Positions 21,266 to 33,600 of a stretch of DNA of 64,000 nucleotides are shown one piece after another (position 1 is the first letter of the stretch; every line of letters begins with the position of its first letter). The notes under the pieces are model-generated. The model was not told the DNA's origin. It searched no databases and worked only from the letters and a program-made list of their open reading frames with translations. The DNA comes from Chelydra serpentina (lineage: Eukaryota > Chordata > Testudines > Chelydridae). Both the position numbers and the translations under genes were made by a program. The DNA is taken from positions 10,540,501-10,604,500 of the forward strand of contig JBAIAC010000003.1 in the NCBI GenBank assembly GCA_037349315.1, read 5' to 3'.

Positions 21266-21500
21266 GCTCAAATCCTAGGGTGATAGGAGTCATATAAAGA
21301 GTTACAGTTAGAGCTGGTTGGATATTTTTAGCTGTAACAGTTTTCTATTGGAAAATGCTGTTTGGAGGAAAACAACATTTTCATAAAATTGTATTGATTT
21401 TGACAACATTTCATTTTAAAAAATTGGGGGGAAAGGTTTTGAAAATGTCTCTTTTTTAACATTTTGGAATGAAAACTTGCAGTTTTTAATTTGGAAATGA

Positions 21501-21678
21501 ATCATAGAATATCAGGGTTGGAAGGGCCCTTAAGAGGTCATCTAGTCCAGCTCCCTGCTCAAAGCAGGACCAATCCCCAATTTTTGCCCCAGATCCCTTA
21601 ATGGCCCCCTCAAAGATTGAATTCACAACCCTGGGTTTAGCAGGCCAATGCTCAAACCACTGAGCTATCCCTCCCCCT
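21501..21678 (-). mobile_element. tRNA-derived SINE with CR1-like tail (copy 3)
   Basis: The reverse-complement layout runs from ATCATAGAATATCAGGGTTGG through CCAATCCCCAATTTTTGCCCC to the B box (AGATTGAATTCACAACCC) and A box (CCACTGAGCTATCC). It lies inside AT-rich sequence. Confidence 0.92.
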
Positions 21679-22070
21679 TTTCATTTAAAAATTACTTTAT
21701 TGTATATAAAATAAATAAATAATGGTCAAAACCAAAATAAAACACTTTTGAGGTATCAAAATGAAATGTTTCAATTGACCTGAAGCTTTTCTTTTAGCAT
21801 TGTTTTTTCATTTTGTGAAAAAATGTCAAAGTTTTGAAGTTTGTCTTGATTTGGTACGAAAACAATTCAGAATTTTGAATTTTTTTCACAGGATGGAAAA
21901 ATCTGTTTCCTGAGCAGTTCTACCTACAATAGACAGACCAGTTCTGCATCTACATCAAAGGGCTACCCAGGCGAAATGATCATGGATCTGGACAGTGTTT
22001 CAAATATTTAAAATATTCTGGGGTGACTAATCTTGTAAACCATCCCATTTATTTTCTGTTTTTTGTTTAT

Positions 22071-22107
22071 ATTATATATGTATTTATATATATATATATA
22101 TATATAA
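22071..22107. repeat. (TA)n microsatellite
   Basis: Alternating T and A with two interruptions near the left end. Confidence 0.9.
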
Positions 22108-22570
22108 CCAAAAGCAGAGATAATTTCCTACAATAAATCAAGAGGAAAATGGATGTGATACCATAAACATACCTCAAACCAAAGGATATTTTAAGGATTT
22201 ATAATATACTGGGTATTTAAAGTGTCATTGGGAGGAAGAGGATTCTTAGTTACTACTTTATTTAGTCAGCCATGTGGCAGGATGACAACTTCTATGTATG
22301 CATAAAGCATCAAAAGCCTATGAGTGAGACGTCATCTTTAGGGTTCGATTTACACAAATGCCTAAGGAAGTTAGGTTACCAACTGACTCTTATTTCCCAT
22401 GTGCTCCTAAATCATTCAGGAGCATGTCATTCATTTTGAAAATCCCATCCTTTGCCATTAATCTCAAACAGGTATCAGGAGTACTAGAGATCCCCAAACG
22501 CATAATTGAATTCACAACAATGCAGCACAATGGAAAAGGCAGCTTTCTTCCCACAGGTATACCCTCCAAT

Positions 22571-23154
22571 CAGGGCTGGTGCAAGGAAGTTTCGTGCCCT
22601 AGGTGAAACTTCCTTGCACCAGCTCTGCGCCGCCCCCCCCCCGCCCAGCTAACACAGCCCCCCTCCCCCAAAGCAGCTCCCCACCCCCTGCAGCAGCCAG
22701 CCCCCTGCCCGCGGCAGCTCCCCCCTGTGGCAGCCAGCCCCCCGCCCCTGGCAGCTCCCCATCCCCCATGGCAAACCCCCACTCACGGAAGCTCATCCCC
22801 CCCCACCTGCGGGCCGTGGCAGCCTCCCCCCACCCCCACGGCAGCCTGCCTACCCGCCCACAGGCCGCGGCCGGCTCCCCGCCCGCGGCAGTTAACCCCC
22901 TGCCCGCGGCGGCTCCCCACCTCCCTGCGGCAGCCAGTCCCCCCGCCCGCGGCAGTTCCCCATCCCCCTGCAGCAGCAGCTCACCTCTGCTGGCGCCAGC
23001 AGCTCCTCTGAAGCTGCGTTCTCGGCGGCGTTTCAGTGGCCGCTTTTATTGCCACCGAATCACTGCCAGGAGTTGCCGCCGCCAAAATGCCGCCCCCCAA
23101 ATCCTGGTGCCCTAGGCGACCACCTAGGGTCGCCTGGTGGAAGCGCCGGCCCTG
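22571..23154 (+). mobile_element. GC-rich hAT MITE family A, copy 1
   Basis: The 584-bp element begins CAGGGCTGGTGCAAGG and ends GCGCCGGCCCTG. Perfect CCTCCAAT duplications lie at 22563-22570 and 23155-23162, the 8-bp hAT signature. Near each end is a short palindrome built on CCCTAGG (CCTAGGTGAAACTTCC on the left; CCTAGGCGACCACCTAGG on the right). The centre is an irregular array of C-rich, GCGGCAGCTCCCC-like units, which is why long Pro/Ala frames appear. It encodes no protein. It is inserted in the Gypsy relic. Confidence 0.92.
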
Positions 23155-23757
23155 CCTCCAATACCTCCTTTCTATATAAAGGGTAAGGAATTTCTAAGTA
23201 CTCCCCAGTCCAAAATATCAACTATGCATGGAATTTGCTGTATGTCTCTGTTAGCAACATCGGTTAGCGCTCTAAAATCCACACACAAGTTACCACTTTT
23301 GTATTTCTTTAGGACTAAAATAACTGAGGGTGCCCACAGGTTCTGGAAGGACCAGCTTGCCACGCCCTGACTGTATTCTTGTACTGTTTGATGCAGGTGT
23401 ACAGGAAAGGGAGGTGTTCTATGTTTGATGGGATGTGCATCCTCAATATGATTGCATTTGTTCTTCTGTCTGAGTCTATCACAGATGCACAGTGGGCTTT
23501 ATCACTAGGCTAGCCTTTTAACCAGATAAAAGCACATCCAGGCCCTCCATAGCTCTCGCCCACACTCTCAGTCACAGCAGGGAGAAGGGATGTACTAAGT
23601 CACTTTCTAATGAGGCATGATAATCATTTCACATCAGTGATCAATTCCCCCAAACCAATCACCAGATGATTCTGGACTAGAAATTCTCCTCCCAGTGCAC
23701 AGCTGTGGCTCATACCAGAGATCATTCCACATACCAACAAGGACAGATGGATCTATT

Positions 23758-24163
23758 CAGGGCCGGTGCAAGGAAGTTTCACGCCCTAGGCGAAACTTTC
23801 TTGCACCAGCCCTGAGCCCCCCCCCAGCTAACACCGCCCCTCCAAGGCAGGCAGTCGTCCCCCCCGCAGTGGCTCCCCACCCCCCTGTGGGCCGGCAGCT
23901 CAGCCCCCTGCCCACAGCAGCCTCCCCCTGCCCGCGGCACCTTCCCAGCTCAGCCGCAGAGCCGGGAAGCAGGAGGCAGCCGCGGCCAGCCACCCTCCCC
24001 CCCAGCTCCCGGCTCAGCTGCGGAGGGGGAGGCAGCCACTGCCAGCCGCCCCCCCGGCTCAGCCGTGGAGCTGGGAGACGGGAGGCAGCCGGTGCCAGCT
24101 GCCCCCCAAATCCTGGTGCCCTAGGCGACCGCGTAGGGTCGCCTAGTGGGCGCTCCATCCCTG
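23758..24163 (+). mobile_element. GC-rich hAT MITE family A, copy 2
   Basis: This 406-bp copy starts CAGGGCCGGTGCAAGG and ends GCTCCATCCCTG. It is flanked by GATCTATT (23750-23757) and GATCTAGT (24164-24171), an 8-bp duplication with one change. The ends match copy 1, including AAATCCTGGTGCCCTAGGCG near the right end. The central C-rich array is shorter and differs in unit order, so the array expands and contracts between copies. Confidence 0.88.
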
Positions 24164-24312
24164 GATCTAGTGTACCTGTAACTGGGAATGAACAGATGAA
24201 AATACGTCAGGATGGATGTTTTGACAGTGGATGTTTTTCCATCACTAGCATTAATCAAGACCTGCTTTTCTGTAACCAAAGGCCTGTCTCTGACTAATAT
24301 TGGCCCATACAA

Positions 24313-26893
24313 AAATTGCAGCTGGGGTAAGAACAGATTTAAGAATTTTATTAAGATAATGTTAAAAATAAAAACAACGGTACAGAGTTTAAGAGTAGAA
24401 GTTTCTGGTAATCAGGGAATAAGGTACAGATTATCAAGGGGAGCAAAATTCAGTTTAGGATTGAATAACGTAAGAAATACATAATCTGCAAAATCCCCAA
24501 TTGGGGGTAAAGGCTTAACGGGTCAAAGTACAGAGACTGAGATATGAGGGTAAGTTGTTCATATATAATCGCTATGTTCAGGTGTGGAGTAGAATGAGTG
24601 GGTACGATGATGAGGATGGATTTACCCTCATTATTACTTATAGAAATAGCCCTCTGCACTTTCTCTGCTTCTGCTAGTCCATGACCAATGAGACCAGTCT
24701 TCACTGGTTTCCTGACTGCCTCTGAGAATGACGACTAGTTTTGCATTCATAACGTAGTGCACTGTTCACCCATACCCCATAAATGACCGTTTACATAATT
24801 GGCGCCTATGGGCAGTGAGAAACCATCTGTTCAGATACTTGACACCTTCATTTCTCCAGGTGCAGTAATTGCTGGGTTAATTCTCCTCTCTCTACAACTC
24901 CAGGAGCTTGTGCTTCAGCTATAAAGGTGGTATAAGATATTTTAAAACACAATATACAAAACAAATAAGGGGTATAAGCTCTCACGAGATAAGCCAACTC
25001 CTAACTGCATGGGGTTAGGAAGAAAATGTATAGGCACTTACTTACAGCTTCCGGCAAATCAACCAGACCAGAATTGGATGCCATACTCTCTTAGGTGCTT
25101 ATAAAAATCTGACCCACAATTTTCATCTGAGTTATATCACAGCCCTATCAAGGAAAGGGTGTGCATGCACTTAACCTTCCAGGTTCTTCGCTTGTTGTTT
25201 TAGTTTTAACTTCTGGGGAGACTCAGGAGTGACTCATCTATAATCATTTCAGGCAGATCTCAGGCACAGGCAAACATTGTGTCTGTGATTAACAACAGCA
25301 GTGAATTGCTAAACCCCTGTTGCTTCCTGTGATTTAAAAGTAAGTCTACTTCTCATTAAGAACAAATGGTCATGACTTCGTAACCAGGCAGTGTGATCAA
25401 GAAAAAGGAAGGAAAATTCTCCCGGTCTTCGGCACCTGAAGTGTGCAAGAGTCTGATTTGACTAATGTTCTGACAGCAAAAAAAGGTCAACTGAGTCCTT
25501 CACCTGCTGTTTTCTCAGGAAAACCAGTGTTGAGGTCCTACTTCAACAAAATACTGAAGTGTGTGAATACTACCATTGAAGTCAGTGGATCTAATCATAT
25601 GCTTAAAGTTGGGCACATGCTAAAGTACCATGAATTGGAGTCAGTAGGATTTCTAGGGAAAGAAGACATTACAGCCCACATTCCTATTGCTATTTTACCT
25701 GTTTTCTTTCTGTAAAACATGCAAATGTAGTTATGATTTTACTTTCTTAACTTCAGTGAATATTGTTTTCATTCACAGTACAGGTGCATATGCTGATTTA
25801 TTAGTCAGATTTTGAAAGCAAAGAGACTGATTCTCCATTGCTTTCTTTACCATTTGTGTCATCAATTGTAAAAAGAGTATAAAATTCTGTACTTCTGATC
25901 TGCCATAGGCAAAGCAGGCAACAAAAATAAAATCAGTCCCTAAGATATTGAACTCCATTGATAAAGCTGATTTGAAATATTGTTACCACATTTTTATTAT
26001 TCTTGAAAGATTCAGCTTCATTGAAATGTTTTGTAAAAACAAGTCTCTTTAGAAATAACTGTTGATTTGTAATGAAAAAAATGAAAAAATAATTTTGCTT
26101 CTAATGTTTTCTTTAAAAACAAATAAAAATTTTTCCAAAATAATTATTTAATATTCTTTTGGTCAAACATTTTTGTGATAATGAAATTGGATTTTTCAAT
26201 CAGCTGTACCCATCACTTTTTAATTACCTGTAATCAGTACAAAAAATAAGCTGTATAACAATGAAATGTTTAAAAAACGTACTTAGACATTTTTTGTATC
26301 TAAAACCCCTGGGTTAATTGATCATTCTACTTTAAAGACTGTGATGACACATTTACTTTGACTGTATCAAGACTGAAATAAATACCTTTAACAGCGTATC
26401 ATTCAGAGATAAATCTATACATGTATATTTCAGAGATGCTTTTGTCCTAAAATCCCGTGGAAAAAAAAATCAAAAGGATTTTTATTCTTGAATTATATTT
26501 TTTCCCTTATTTGGCATGAGCATGTTAATTCTGATGACACTCCAGTAACTAAAACATTAAATTGCAAGCAAATGTGTGAAATTGTAGAATAGGCAATTTA
26601 AAACTCTTCAGAAAATCTGCCTTGATTGAAGCATTTGTGCATTGGTTATGCAGGTGACACTAAAATCAGGTTCTTGGTAAACATAGCTACTTGCAGAGCT
26701 ATTTATGTCAAGGTACTGTATGATTGAACTCTGTTTTCAAATGGAATTGGGCTGGACATCTATTTAGGTCTTTGAATTAATCCGGAACAATCAATTTTCT
26801 TTTGTGGTTTTATCCTACACCAAATCAAAATGCAGTTGAAAAAGCAGGAGAGCCATTAGTCAAGCCAAAAAGCGTATTTCCCGCTTTAAACAC

Positions 26894-26895
<2 letters not shown>
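24313..26895. other. AT-rich intergenic sequence, nothing firmly identified
   Basis: The part 24313-24720 reads in reverse complement with TTTTTATTTTTAACATTATC and an AATAAAATTC motif and might be an LTR fragment of the adjacent retroelement, but I could not find paired ends. The part at 25549-25630 has a CATTGAAGTCAGTGG motif shared with other old repeats in the window. No gene is seen. Confidence 0.4.

Positions 26896-26928
<33 letters not shown>
26896..26928. repeat. (TA)n microsatellite
   Basis: An uninterrupted run of about 16 TA units. Confidence 0.92.
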
Positions 26929-26930
<2 letters not shown>

Positions 26931-27024
26931 AAAAGAGGTGCTTCTTTTATTTATTTTTTAAAAGTTTTTTCTATCTCTGCCTTGCCTCTTTTGTTTCTCT
27001 TAAACCCTAATTCAACAAAGCACC

Positions 27025-27172
27025 CGAGGCTTTGTTTATCTTTAAGCATATGCTTAAATCCATCCCTGTTCAGCCAAGCAATTAAGCTCATGAGTAGTTC
27101 CATTGAAGTCAATTGAACTATTCACAGGCTTAAAGTTAAGCATATGCTTACATGCTTTGCTGGATTTGGCCC
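27025..27172. repeat. Old palindromic repeat with TTAAGCATATGCTTAA units
   Basis: The left part has CTTTAAGCATATGCTTAAATCC and the right part GCTTAAAGTTAAGCATATGCTTA. Between them is CATTGAAGTCAATTGAA, itself an inverted motif. The arrangement is an imperfect palindrome of about 150 bp. It looks like an old MITE or a LINE 3' tail found widely in amniote DNA. The family is not recognised. Confidence 0.45.
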
Positions 27173-28915
27173 TTCATGGATTCATACTGATTGAACAGAG
27201 AACTCCAAAGTGACACAAAAAGAGTGGCCTTCCCAAGTCTTTAAAGTGAATTCTACAGGGGAAATTCAGATTTATTTTAATAGACTCCATCTATGGGTGT
27301 TAATTTCTGACAAAGAGTTCTGTAATTACTTTCATGGTGCTTGCCAATGCAAACAGAGGAACCCAAGTAGCTTTGCAAATGAGGGTTAATGAAACCCACT
27401 GATACACTGTACAGGACTGGGTGGTTTTAAACAAAGATTAATCCATAGTAGCATAAGATAGTAAATACTCTCTCTGTACTGAATGCTCCAATAGCAAAGG
27501 GGGAAAACATTGCCTCTAAGATATTTAATTATCTTCAATGTATATGCAAATATCCAGAATTTGATGCGGTCTTTACTTTTCACCTCTAAGTACCACATTA
27601 GTAATTCATGTTCATCAGTAACTAATGTTACTGTTGAGTGCAGGCAGCAATGGAAAAAATAAGCAGTAATGATTTCAAAGGTGGAATAACCACAAATGTG
27701 CACCTTTGAGGTCATTTTTACCATTTGAATGCAAATTGTGGAAGAGTTAACTTCACCTACTTCAGATTTCTAAAAGCCTCACTAATGAAAAGGTCGGGAA
27801 TTTAGGAAACAGGGGAGCAGAACTAAACATGGTGTGTGTTTGTCTGGAAAGCAGGTGGCTGAGCATTAGAAATTATCAGCAATCTGGGGATGAGAATCTG
27901 GCTCTGAAGATGGGAACCATTCAAGATACTGATGAAGTTTGGGCCTCAAGACCACTTAAAATGACTTTCCTCTGGTAACTTGAACAGGTAATCAGCAGTC
28001 AGAGTAAGTCAGTGACACATGGGTAAATCACTAAAGTGTTTATTAAGTTTGGAATCAGATGGAAATCTACCTAATCCCTACACGCACACACACTGTTCCT
28101 AGTCAGAAACCATCAAGAAAAGTCTGACCATAAGAATCATCCTGTTATAAGATTTTGTAAAATATTAAACAAAAGCAAGACAGCATACTCAATCTGGTAA
28201 CAGTTCTTTCTGAAAAAGATGAAGCATTATTTATTTAACATCTCTCCTAATAATACAATGCTAATTAAGCCACTTATCAGATGTAATATGACAGGTTGAT
28301 TCATTTTCCAGCTTCAAGCTGTCTTTCACAACAGCATTTTGTGTAAAAACAATGAAAGGAAAAAATAAGTATTAGGAAGCTAAAAAGATGGGGGTACGTC
28401 TGTTACTTATGCCCTGATGGTCTCCCTGATTTTCTGACAGATGAATTATTTGAGAATCATTCCGTGCATATGATTACAATGTATAAATGCATCAAAACAC
28501 TGGCAATGCAAATCCGCAGCTGGTGTAATGCGTGGAGCTCTGATAACTTATACCTGCTAAGGTTTTGCTTCTGTGGGTCCCCACTTTGAAGATCTGCCTT
28601 GTCCATTCAGTGTGGGTGTTTTGAGATCATGCCTCCCCAAAGATCTTTGCTCACATCTTTAACATTCATTTTGAGCATGACAACAAGTGGAATATTGCAA
28701 CAAATAAACACATGTTCCTAAAAATGGATAGGGGGCAAATGACAAACCTATCTGCTTGAGGTCCGGTTGAATCTGTTCACTGAATATAAGCAGCAGAGAG
28801 AGGGACAAAATGGGAAAATTGCATTTTTCTAGAGCTCTGTAGCTCTCTAAGTGGACTCACACTATGAAACACATCAGAGTGAAGTTTAAAAATCCCAAAT
28901 ACAGATGCTATAAAA
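27173..28915. other. AT-rich intergenic sequence, nothing identified
   Basis: No supported coding frame, RNA or repeat termini. Confidence 0.45.
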
Positions 28916-29564
28916 AGCTGAATATGAGTCAGTGTGCCCTTGTTTCCAAGAAGGCTAACGGCATCTTGGGCTGCATAAGTAGGGGCATTTCCAGCAGATC
29001 GAGGGACGTGATTATTCCCCTCTATTCGGCACTGGTGAGGCCTCATTTGGAGTACTGTGTCCAGTTTTGGGCCCCACACTACAGGAAGGATGTGGATAAA
29101 TTGGAAAGAGTCCAGCGGAGGGCAACAAAAATGATTAGGGGGCTGGAGCACATGACTTATGAGGAGAGGCTGAGGGAACTGGGATTGTTTAGCCTGCAGA
29201 AGAGAAGAATGAGGGGGGATTTGATAGCTGCTTTCAACTACCTGAAAGGGGGTTCCAAAGAGGATGGATCTAGACTGTTCTCAGTGGTAGAAGATGACAG
29301 AACAAGGAGTAATGGTCTCAAGTTGCAGAGGGGGAGGTTTAGGTTGGATATTAGGAAAAACTTTTTCACTAGTAGGGTGGTGAAGCACTGGAATGGGTTA
29401 CCTAGGGAGGTGGTGGAATCTCCTTCCTTAGAGGTTTTTAAGGTCAGGCTTGACAAAGCCCTGGCTGGGATGATTTAGTTGGGGTTGGTCCTGCTTTGAG
29501 CAGGGGGTTGGACTAGATGACCTCCTGAGGTCCTTGCTAACCCTTAGATTCTATGATTCTATGA
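28916..29564 (+). mobile_element. CR1 LINE 3' end, young, 5' truncated
   Basis: The copy starts inside the C-terminal part of ORF2 and runs through the stop at 29476-29478 into the 3' UTR (GGTTGGTCCTGCTTTGAGCAG) and the terminal ATTCTATG repeats. The open frame and exact terminal octamers suggest a recent insertion. Its 3' UTR is nearly identical to the tails of the four SINEs in the window. Confidence 0.93.
28930..29478 (+). CDS. CR1 ORF2 C-terminal fragment (open, truncated)
   Basis: The frame reads [19 protein letters not shown], then [33 protein letters not shown] and [20 protein letters not shown], and ends KALAGMI. These are the conserved thumb and C-terminal blocks of the CR1 reverse transcriptase. 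No stop interrupts it, but about four fifths of ORF2 (endonuclease and RT palm) is absent, so it has no enzymatic role. The upstream frame from 28864 is fortuitous flanking sequence. Confidence 0.88.
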   Translation, partial: QCALVSKKANGILGCISRGISSRSRDVIIPLYSALVRPHLEYCVQFWAPHYRKDVDKLERVQRRATKMIRGLEHMTYEERLRELGLFSLQKRRMRGDLIAAFNYLKGGSKEDGSRLFSVVEDDRTRSNGLKLQRGRFRLDIRKNFFTSRVVKHWNGLPREVVESPSLEVFKVRLDKALAGMI

Positions 29565-30041
29565 TCAAACACCATTTTTTTTAATAGAGGCAAAAGAAAC
29601 AGCTGCACCATTTGCAACACTCTGAGATTTATCGTTTATTACAGGTCTGGCAGAAAATGCTAGGGCAGGATAAAAAGACTACTGGCATCAGACCAGCGCG
29701 CCTGCATTTAATAAGGTAAAATTCCTGTTCAGCTGGAACAATGAAATTATCAGGGTCTGGAAAGCTCAGGGCAAAGCATGTGGGAGCGATTTACACTGTA
29801 GTGACAAATTTTACCTTTTAAGGACTGTAGACCTGACCCTACGGCTGCTTTCTTGGCAAAGAATTCAGCCACCCTGGCCAGAGGAGAGAGTTCCTGGGTG
29901 TGAGGGCTGCACAGTCAAAGGCCCCAACTCCTTGTCCTTCCCTCCCAGCGACAGATCAAGGATTCCAAAGAGGGGAGTGCAGGCAAGGTGTGGCTGACGC
30001 TGCAGGCAACAGCAAGAGGAGCAGGGTGCTCCGCCATCAGA
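29565..30041. other. Intergenic sequence, nothing identified
   Basis: No supported gene or repeat. Confidence 0.45.
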
Positions 30042-30049
30042 CCTGGATT

Positions 30050-30624
30050 CAGGGCCGGTGCCCTGCACCTAGTGCCCTTGCACTAGGTGGTCGCCTAGGT
30101 GCCAAGATTTGGGGGGCGGCGGGCAGCTGCCCCCTGCCTCCCCGCTCAGTGGGTGAGCTGCTGAGCGAGGAGACAAGGGGCAGCTCGCCGTGGCTGCCTG
30201 CTGCTGAGTGGGGAGCCAAGGGGCGGCTCACCGCGGTTTCCCGCTGCCTCCCCGCTCAGTGGCTGAGCTGCTGAGTGGGGAGACAAGGAGCGGCTCGCCG
30301 TGGCTGCCCCCTGTCTCCCCGCTCACTGGGCGAGCTGCTTAGTGGGGACACAAAGGGCGACTCGCCGGCTGTTTGCTGCTGAGTGGGGAGGCAGGAGTCA
30401 GCCGTGGCGAGCCGTCCTTTGCCTCCCCGCGGCTGCCTCCTGGCTCCACACTCAGCCGCGGTGAGCTGCCCCCCTGCCTCCCGGCTCCACGCTCAGCTCC
30501 CAGGGCCCGCAGGCTGGGGGCGGGGGGCTGACCTCCTGGGGGCGGGGGGAGCTGGCGGGGGGGGGACGGCTTTGCGGCTGGGGGCGCAGGGCCTAGGGCA
30601 CGAAAGTTCCTTGCACCGGCTCTG
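30050..30624 (-). mobile_element. GC-rich hAT MITE family A, copy 3 (reverse orientation)
   Basis: The 575-bp element is flanked by perfect CCTGGATT at 30042-30049 and 30625-30632. It starts CAGGGCCGGTGCCC and carries CACTAGGTGGTCGCCTAGG near the left, equivalent to the right end of copies 1 and 2. It ends GGCACGAAAGTTCCTTGCACC, equivalent to their left end. The centre repeats CTGAGTGGGGAG and CGGCTCGCCG-like units about every 60 bp. The open frames across it are compositional. Confidence 0.92.
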
Positions 30625-30632
30625 CCTGGATT

Positions 30633-33600
30633 CAGTAACCAGCCCACTGGGGTCCCCTGCAGTTTTCTCCCACCCTCTCTTTTTCTACTGGAAGTTTTGA
30701 CAGCAGTAAGTGATATGACAGGCAAGATTGTAGGAAAGATTTTTGCTGAGCATGCCTTGGGGTCAGGGCTTGCTCAGAAGCAGGCTGGCCTTCAGCTTGT
30801 ACAGCTGCTGTCACACTTAATGAGGTGCCGTCTTTGTCCAGTTCCACTCACCATACTACACAGTGGGTGGGTGGGATTTTCAGGCTTCCCTGGCTTCTTG
30901 TATGGTCAGGGGTTTCAAGAGTCCCTTTCCAGATCTTCCAGTTTCAGCAATCTGCCCCATTCCAAATGGGGAGAGAGTGTTTCTCACGCTACTCCCAGAC
31001 TGCTCCAGCTAGAGCTGGGTGGGAGTTTGTTTTCCTGTTTGTGATGATGCTGGTCCCACTTAGTGTCAGGAAACTGGGTCCCAGCTCCCTCCCATCTCCT
31101 CTGTCCCTATCCAGCAACCACTCTGACGCTGTGGTGGTCCTCTTGTTCAGTAGGCAGCAACTTGACCCTCCGGCCAGATCAATCAAGACCACCTTCTTAT
31201 GGGCTAACAGAGTCCTACAAAATATATACAGGGGAGTCTGGACCCTCCTTCCCCACCAGACTCGGACCTAGAACTCTACAAGAGGCAATGATAGCAAACA
31301 CCCCGGAGTACTTCAGGGCTGCCTCTGTGCCTACCTTTCCAGTCCAGGGCATGCTCAAGAGACTCACAAATGATCCACCATAAATTAGATTGAAGGTTTA
31401 CCTCGACCTAGGGAAAGGCTCATCTCTCCGCTGGGGCCTGGGATAGTTGCTACTTGAAGAATGCTCTCCTCCAGCACTCTTACTCAGCAGCTCCCAAGAT
31501 CGCTGCCTCCTCCTCTCCTGTCTGCCTCCCTTCTGAGCTGTCTGGCTCTCTTAAGCTCCTCCTTAACAGGTGCAGCAGGGCAGAGGAACCTGCGCCCAGA
31601 ACTGCTCCTTAACCCTGTCTGTCCCAGAGTAGGGTTTATAGACCCCATCACACTGGCCCATGAATATTTTCAAGAGTTCAAATATTTTTACCATCCCATA
31701 TCCAGACAAAAAGTCAAAATCCCCATTGTATTCATGAATCGGAAAACTGAAAATCTTTTCAGTTCTAGTCAATGCATATGTTTTGTTTTGATCATTTCAA
31801 AACATTTCAGTTTGATTGTGATCTTTTTTCCCTTTTTTTCAGTCTAGTTCACTTACATTTCAAAACAAAAAGTCATTTGAACCAGAGAAATAGAATTCTT
31901 CGAAGAAAAACGTCAAAACAAAATATTTAGACAATTTTGTAACTTTTTTCCAACTCCTTTTGAGTTGAGAGATTTGTCAACACTGACCATGCTTAGTGAA
32001 CAATTTGCATTTATTAAACATTCTTCATTAAACAGAATTTGTCAAAAAATTCCAGACCTGCCCCATCTTCAGTTTCCTGAAGAGGCTCGGTGGCACAAGT
32101 GGATCCTGCCCACCCCTCCTCCTGCTCTATCCCTTTGTGTGTGGCTATGGGAAGCATTTGGTTCTCATCAAAATGGCCCCAGATTATTTGGGCGGGGGAG
32201 GAGCAGTATAACAGATGCTAACAGACAATGGGGAAGTTGCTGCCCCACTCAGTGCCTCTGTTCCCCCTCTCTGCAAACACTTTGACTAGTATGGTTAGAC
32301 TGGATGTGCTTCAGAGATGGGACTGTCTCCACTGTGTGTTTGCACAACGTTTAACACAATGGAGCCCTGATAATAAAGAGAAGGTGTGACCACAAAGCAC
32401 TGGGCTCTAGCAATTCTAGGCAACCAGAGCATTCTCTAAAGGCCTGTTGCCACTGGCACAAGTTAGAACAGTTTTGAGCCTAATTTTTGGCCTTACATTG
32501 TAGCCAGACTGACCCCTGGCAAGCTCTGGGGCCTGGGTATGTGGGTAAAGATGCCACAGAAGTTATGGTCTGCAGTTGGTATTTGAGTTACCAATAAAGG
32601 CAAAGTAAAAAAAAAAATTGTCAATTTGCATCTATATTCTGCACAATTGCACTGTGGGACTCCATGCCACAGGATATCTCTGAGGCTAGGGGATTGGCAG
32701 GATTCAAAAAGGATTGGACATTGATATGGATACAAAGAATACCCACAGTTGTTATAATAGATGCTAAGAAAGCAGCTTTGGGAAGGATATTAATTCTCAA
32801 GTTTTGGGGCATAAACCAATCTAATTATAGAGGGTTAGATGAAAACTTTCCCTGGAGGCAGGTTATATCACAGGTACTGGCCACTGTCTGAAGTAGAATA
32901 TTGTATTAGAATGGACTCTTGATTTTACGTCGTATGCCAACACTACCTCCCTACCTCTGAGCTGGGTGAGAACTCCACTTTCTGTCGGTGATTCCATGCA
33001 CAGTTAAACTATGCAAAAAATGAAGGGGAAAAGCCTGAGAGAAATACTTGAAACCAAAAGGGCAACAGCTCCTGAGAAAATTGAGTACTATCAGATGGTT
33101 AGTGAATCACCTTTTGCAGAAGGGCAGAAGCTGAATTGTCAATATATAGTAAGTGACTATCCTGATTACGGTTAATCCTAAAGGCAATACAGGTTTTTCT
33201 ACAGATGAATCACTCCCCTCAAAGTGAAATCACTTGCCTTATGTCAAGATTTTCATTTCTGAGGGCTTCATTTGTCCTTTGAAGGTCATTTTACGTAGGG
33301 CCATCTACAGCTCCATGTTTACTTTGCATTCTAGAAGAAAAGGAGAGGTCAGCTATTTATACTGGGATTTCAGAGCAAATCCCTCTCTGATCCCCTCCCC
33401 CAAAACAGACACATGCACACACACACAGAATTGGTTACGTAGGAAGTGATATAAACAATTGTTGGATTAATGGATAATCCATTGGACTCAGATAATGGAC
33501 TCAGCACTGGCTGAGAACAGGTCCTAATGACCTAGAGATCAGGTTGTTGCAGCTTCAATTGACATGAATCTAGAATCATTAAGTAGTGATTATACCAGGA

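Larger units (their letters stand above)
22440..24312 (-). pseudogene. Gypsy-type LTR retrotransposon pol relic, split by two hAT MITEs
   Basis: Three flanking blocks remain on the minus strand. The block 24312-24172 carries LVTEKQVLINASDGKTSTVK, which fits the region after the Gypsy protease. The block 23749-23163 carries AHPIKHRTPPFPVHL then VILVLKK and CVDFRALTDV, matching the RT fingers (PxK...VxVxKK...CVDYRxLN). The block 22562-22440 continues with a degraded KKAAFS, CEFNYAFGDL and RLMAKDG, corresponding to TAF, FxFxxMPFGL and RLM. All blocks contain stops. MITEs at 22571-23154 and 23758-24163 sit exactly in the gaps, with target duplications. LTRs were not found. Confidence 0.65.

Noticed and set aside
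22603..23115. Long Pro/Ala-rich frames on both strands
   Set aside because: They lie wholly inside a hAT MITE defined by inverted ends and an 8-bp duplication, and reflect its C-rich array.
31040..31652. Possible solo LTR (TGTGATGATG ... CCCCATCACA)
   Set aside because: The bases flanking the two ends do not form a target duplication, and the termini match only loosely.
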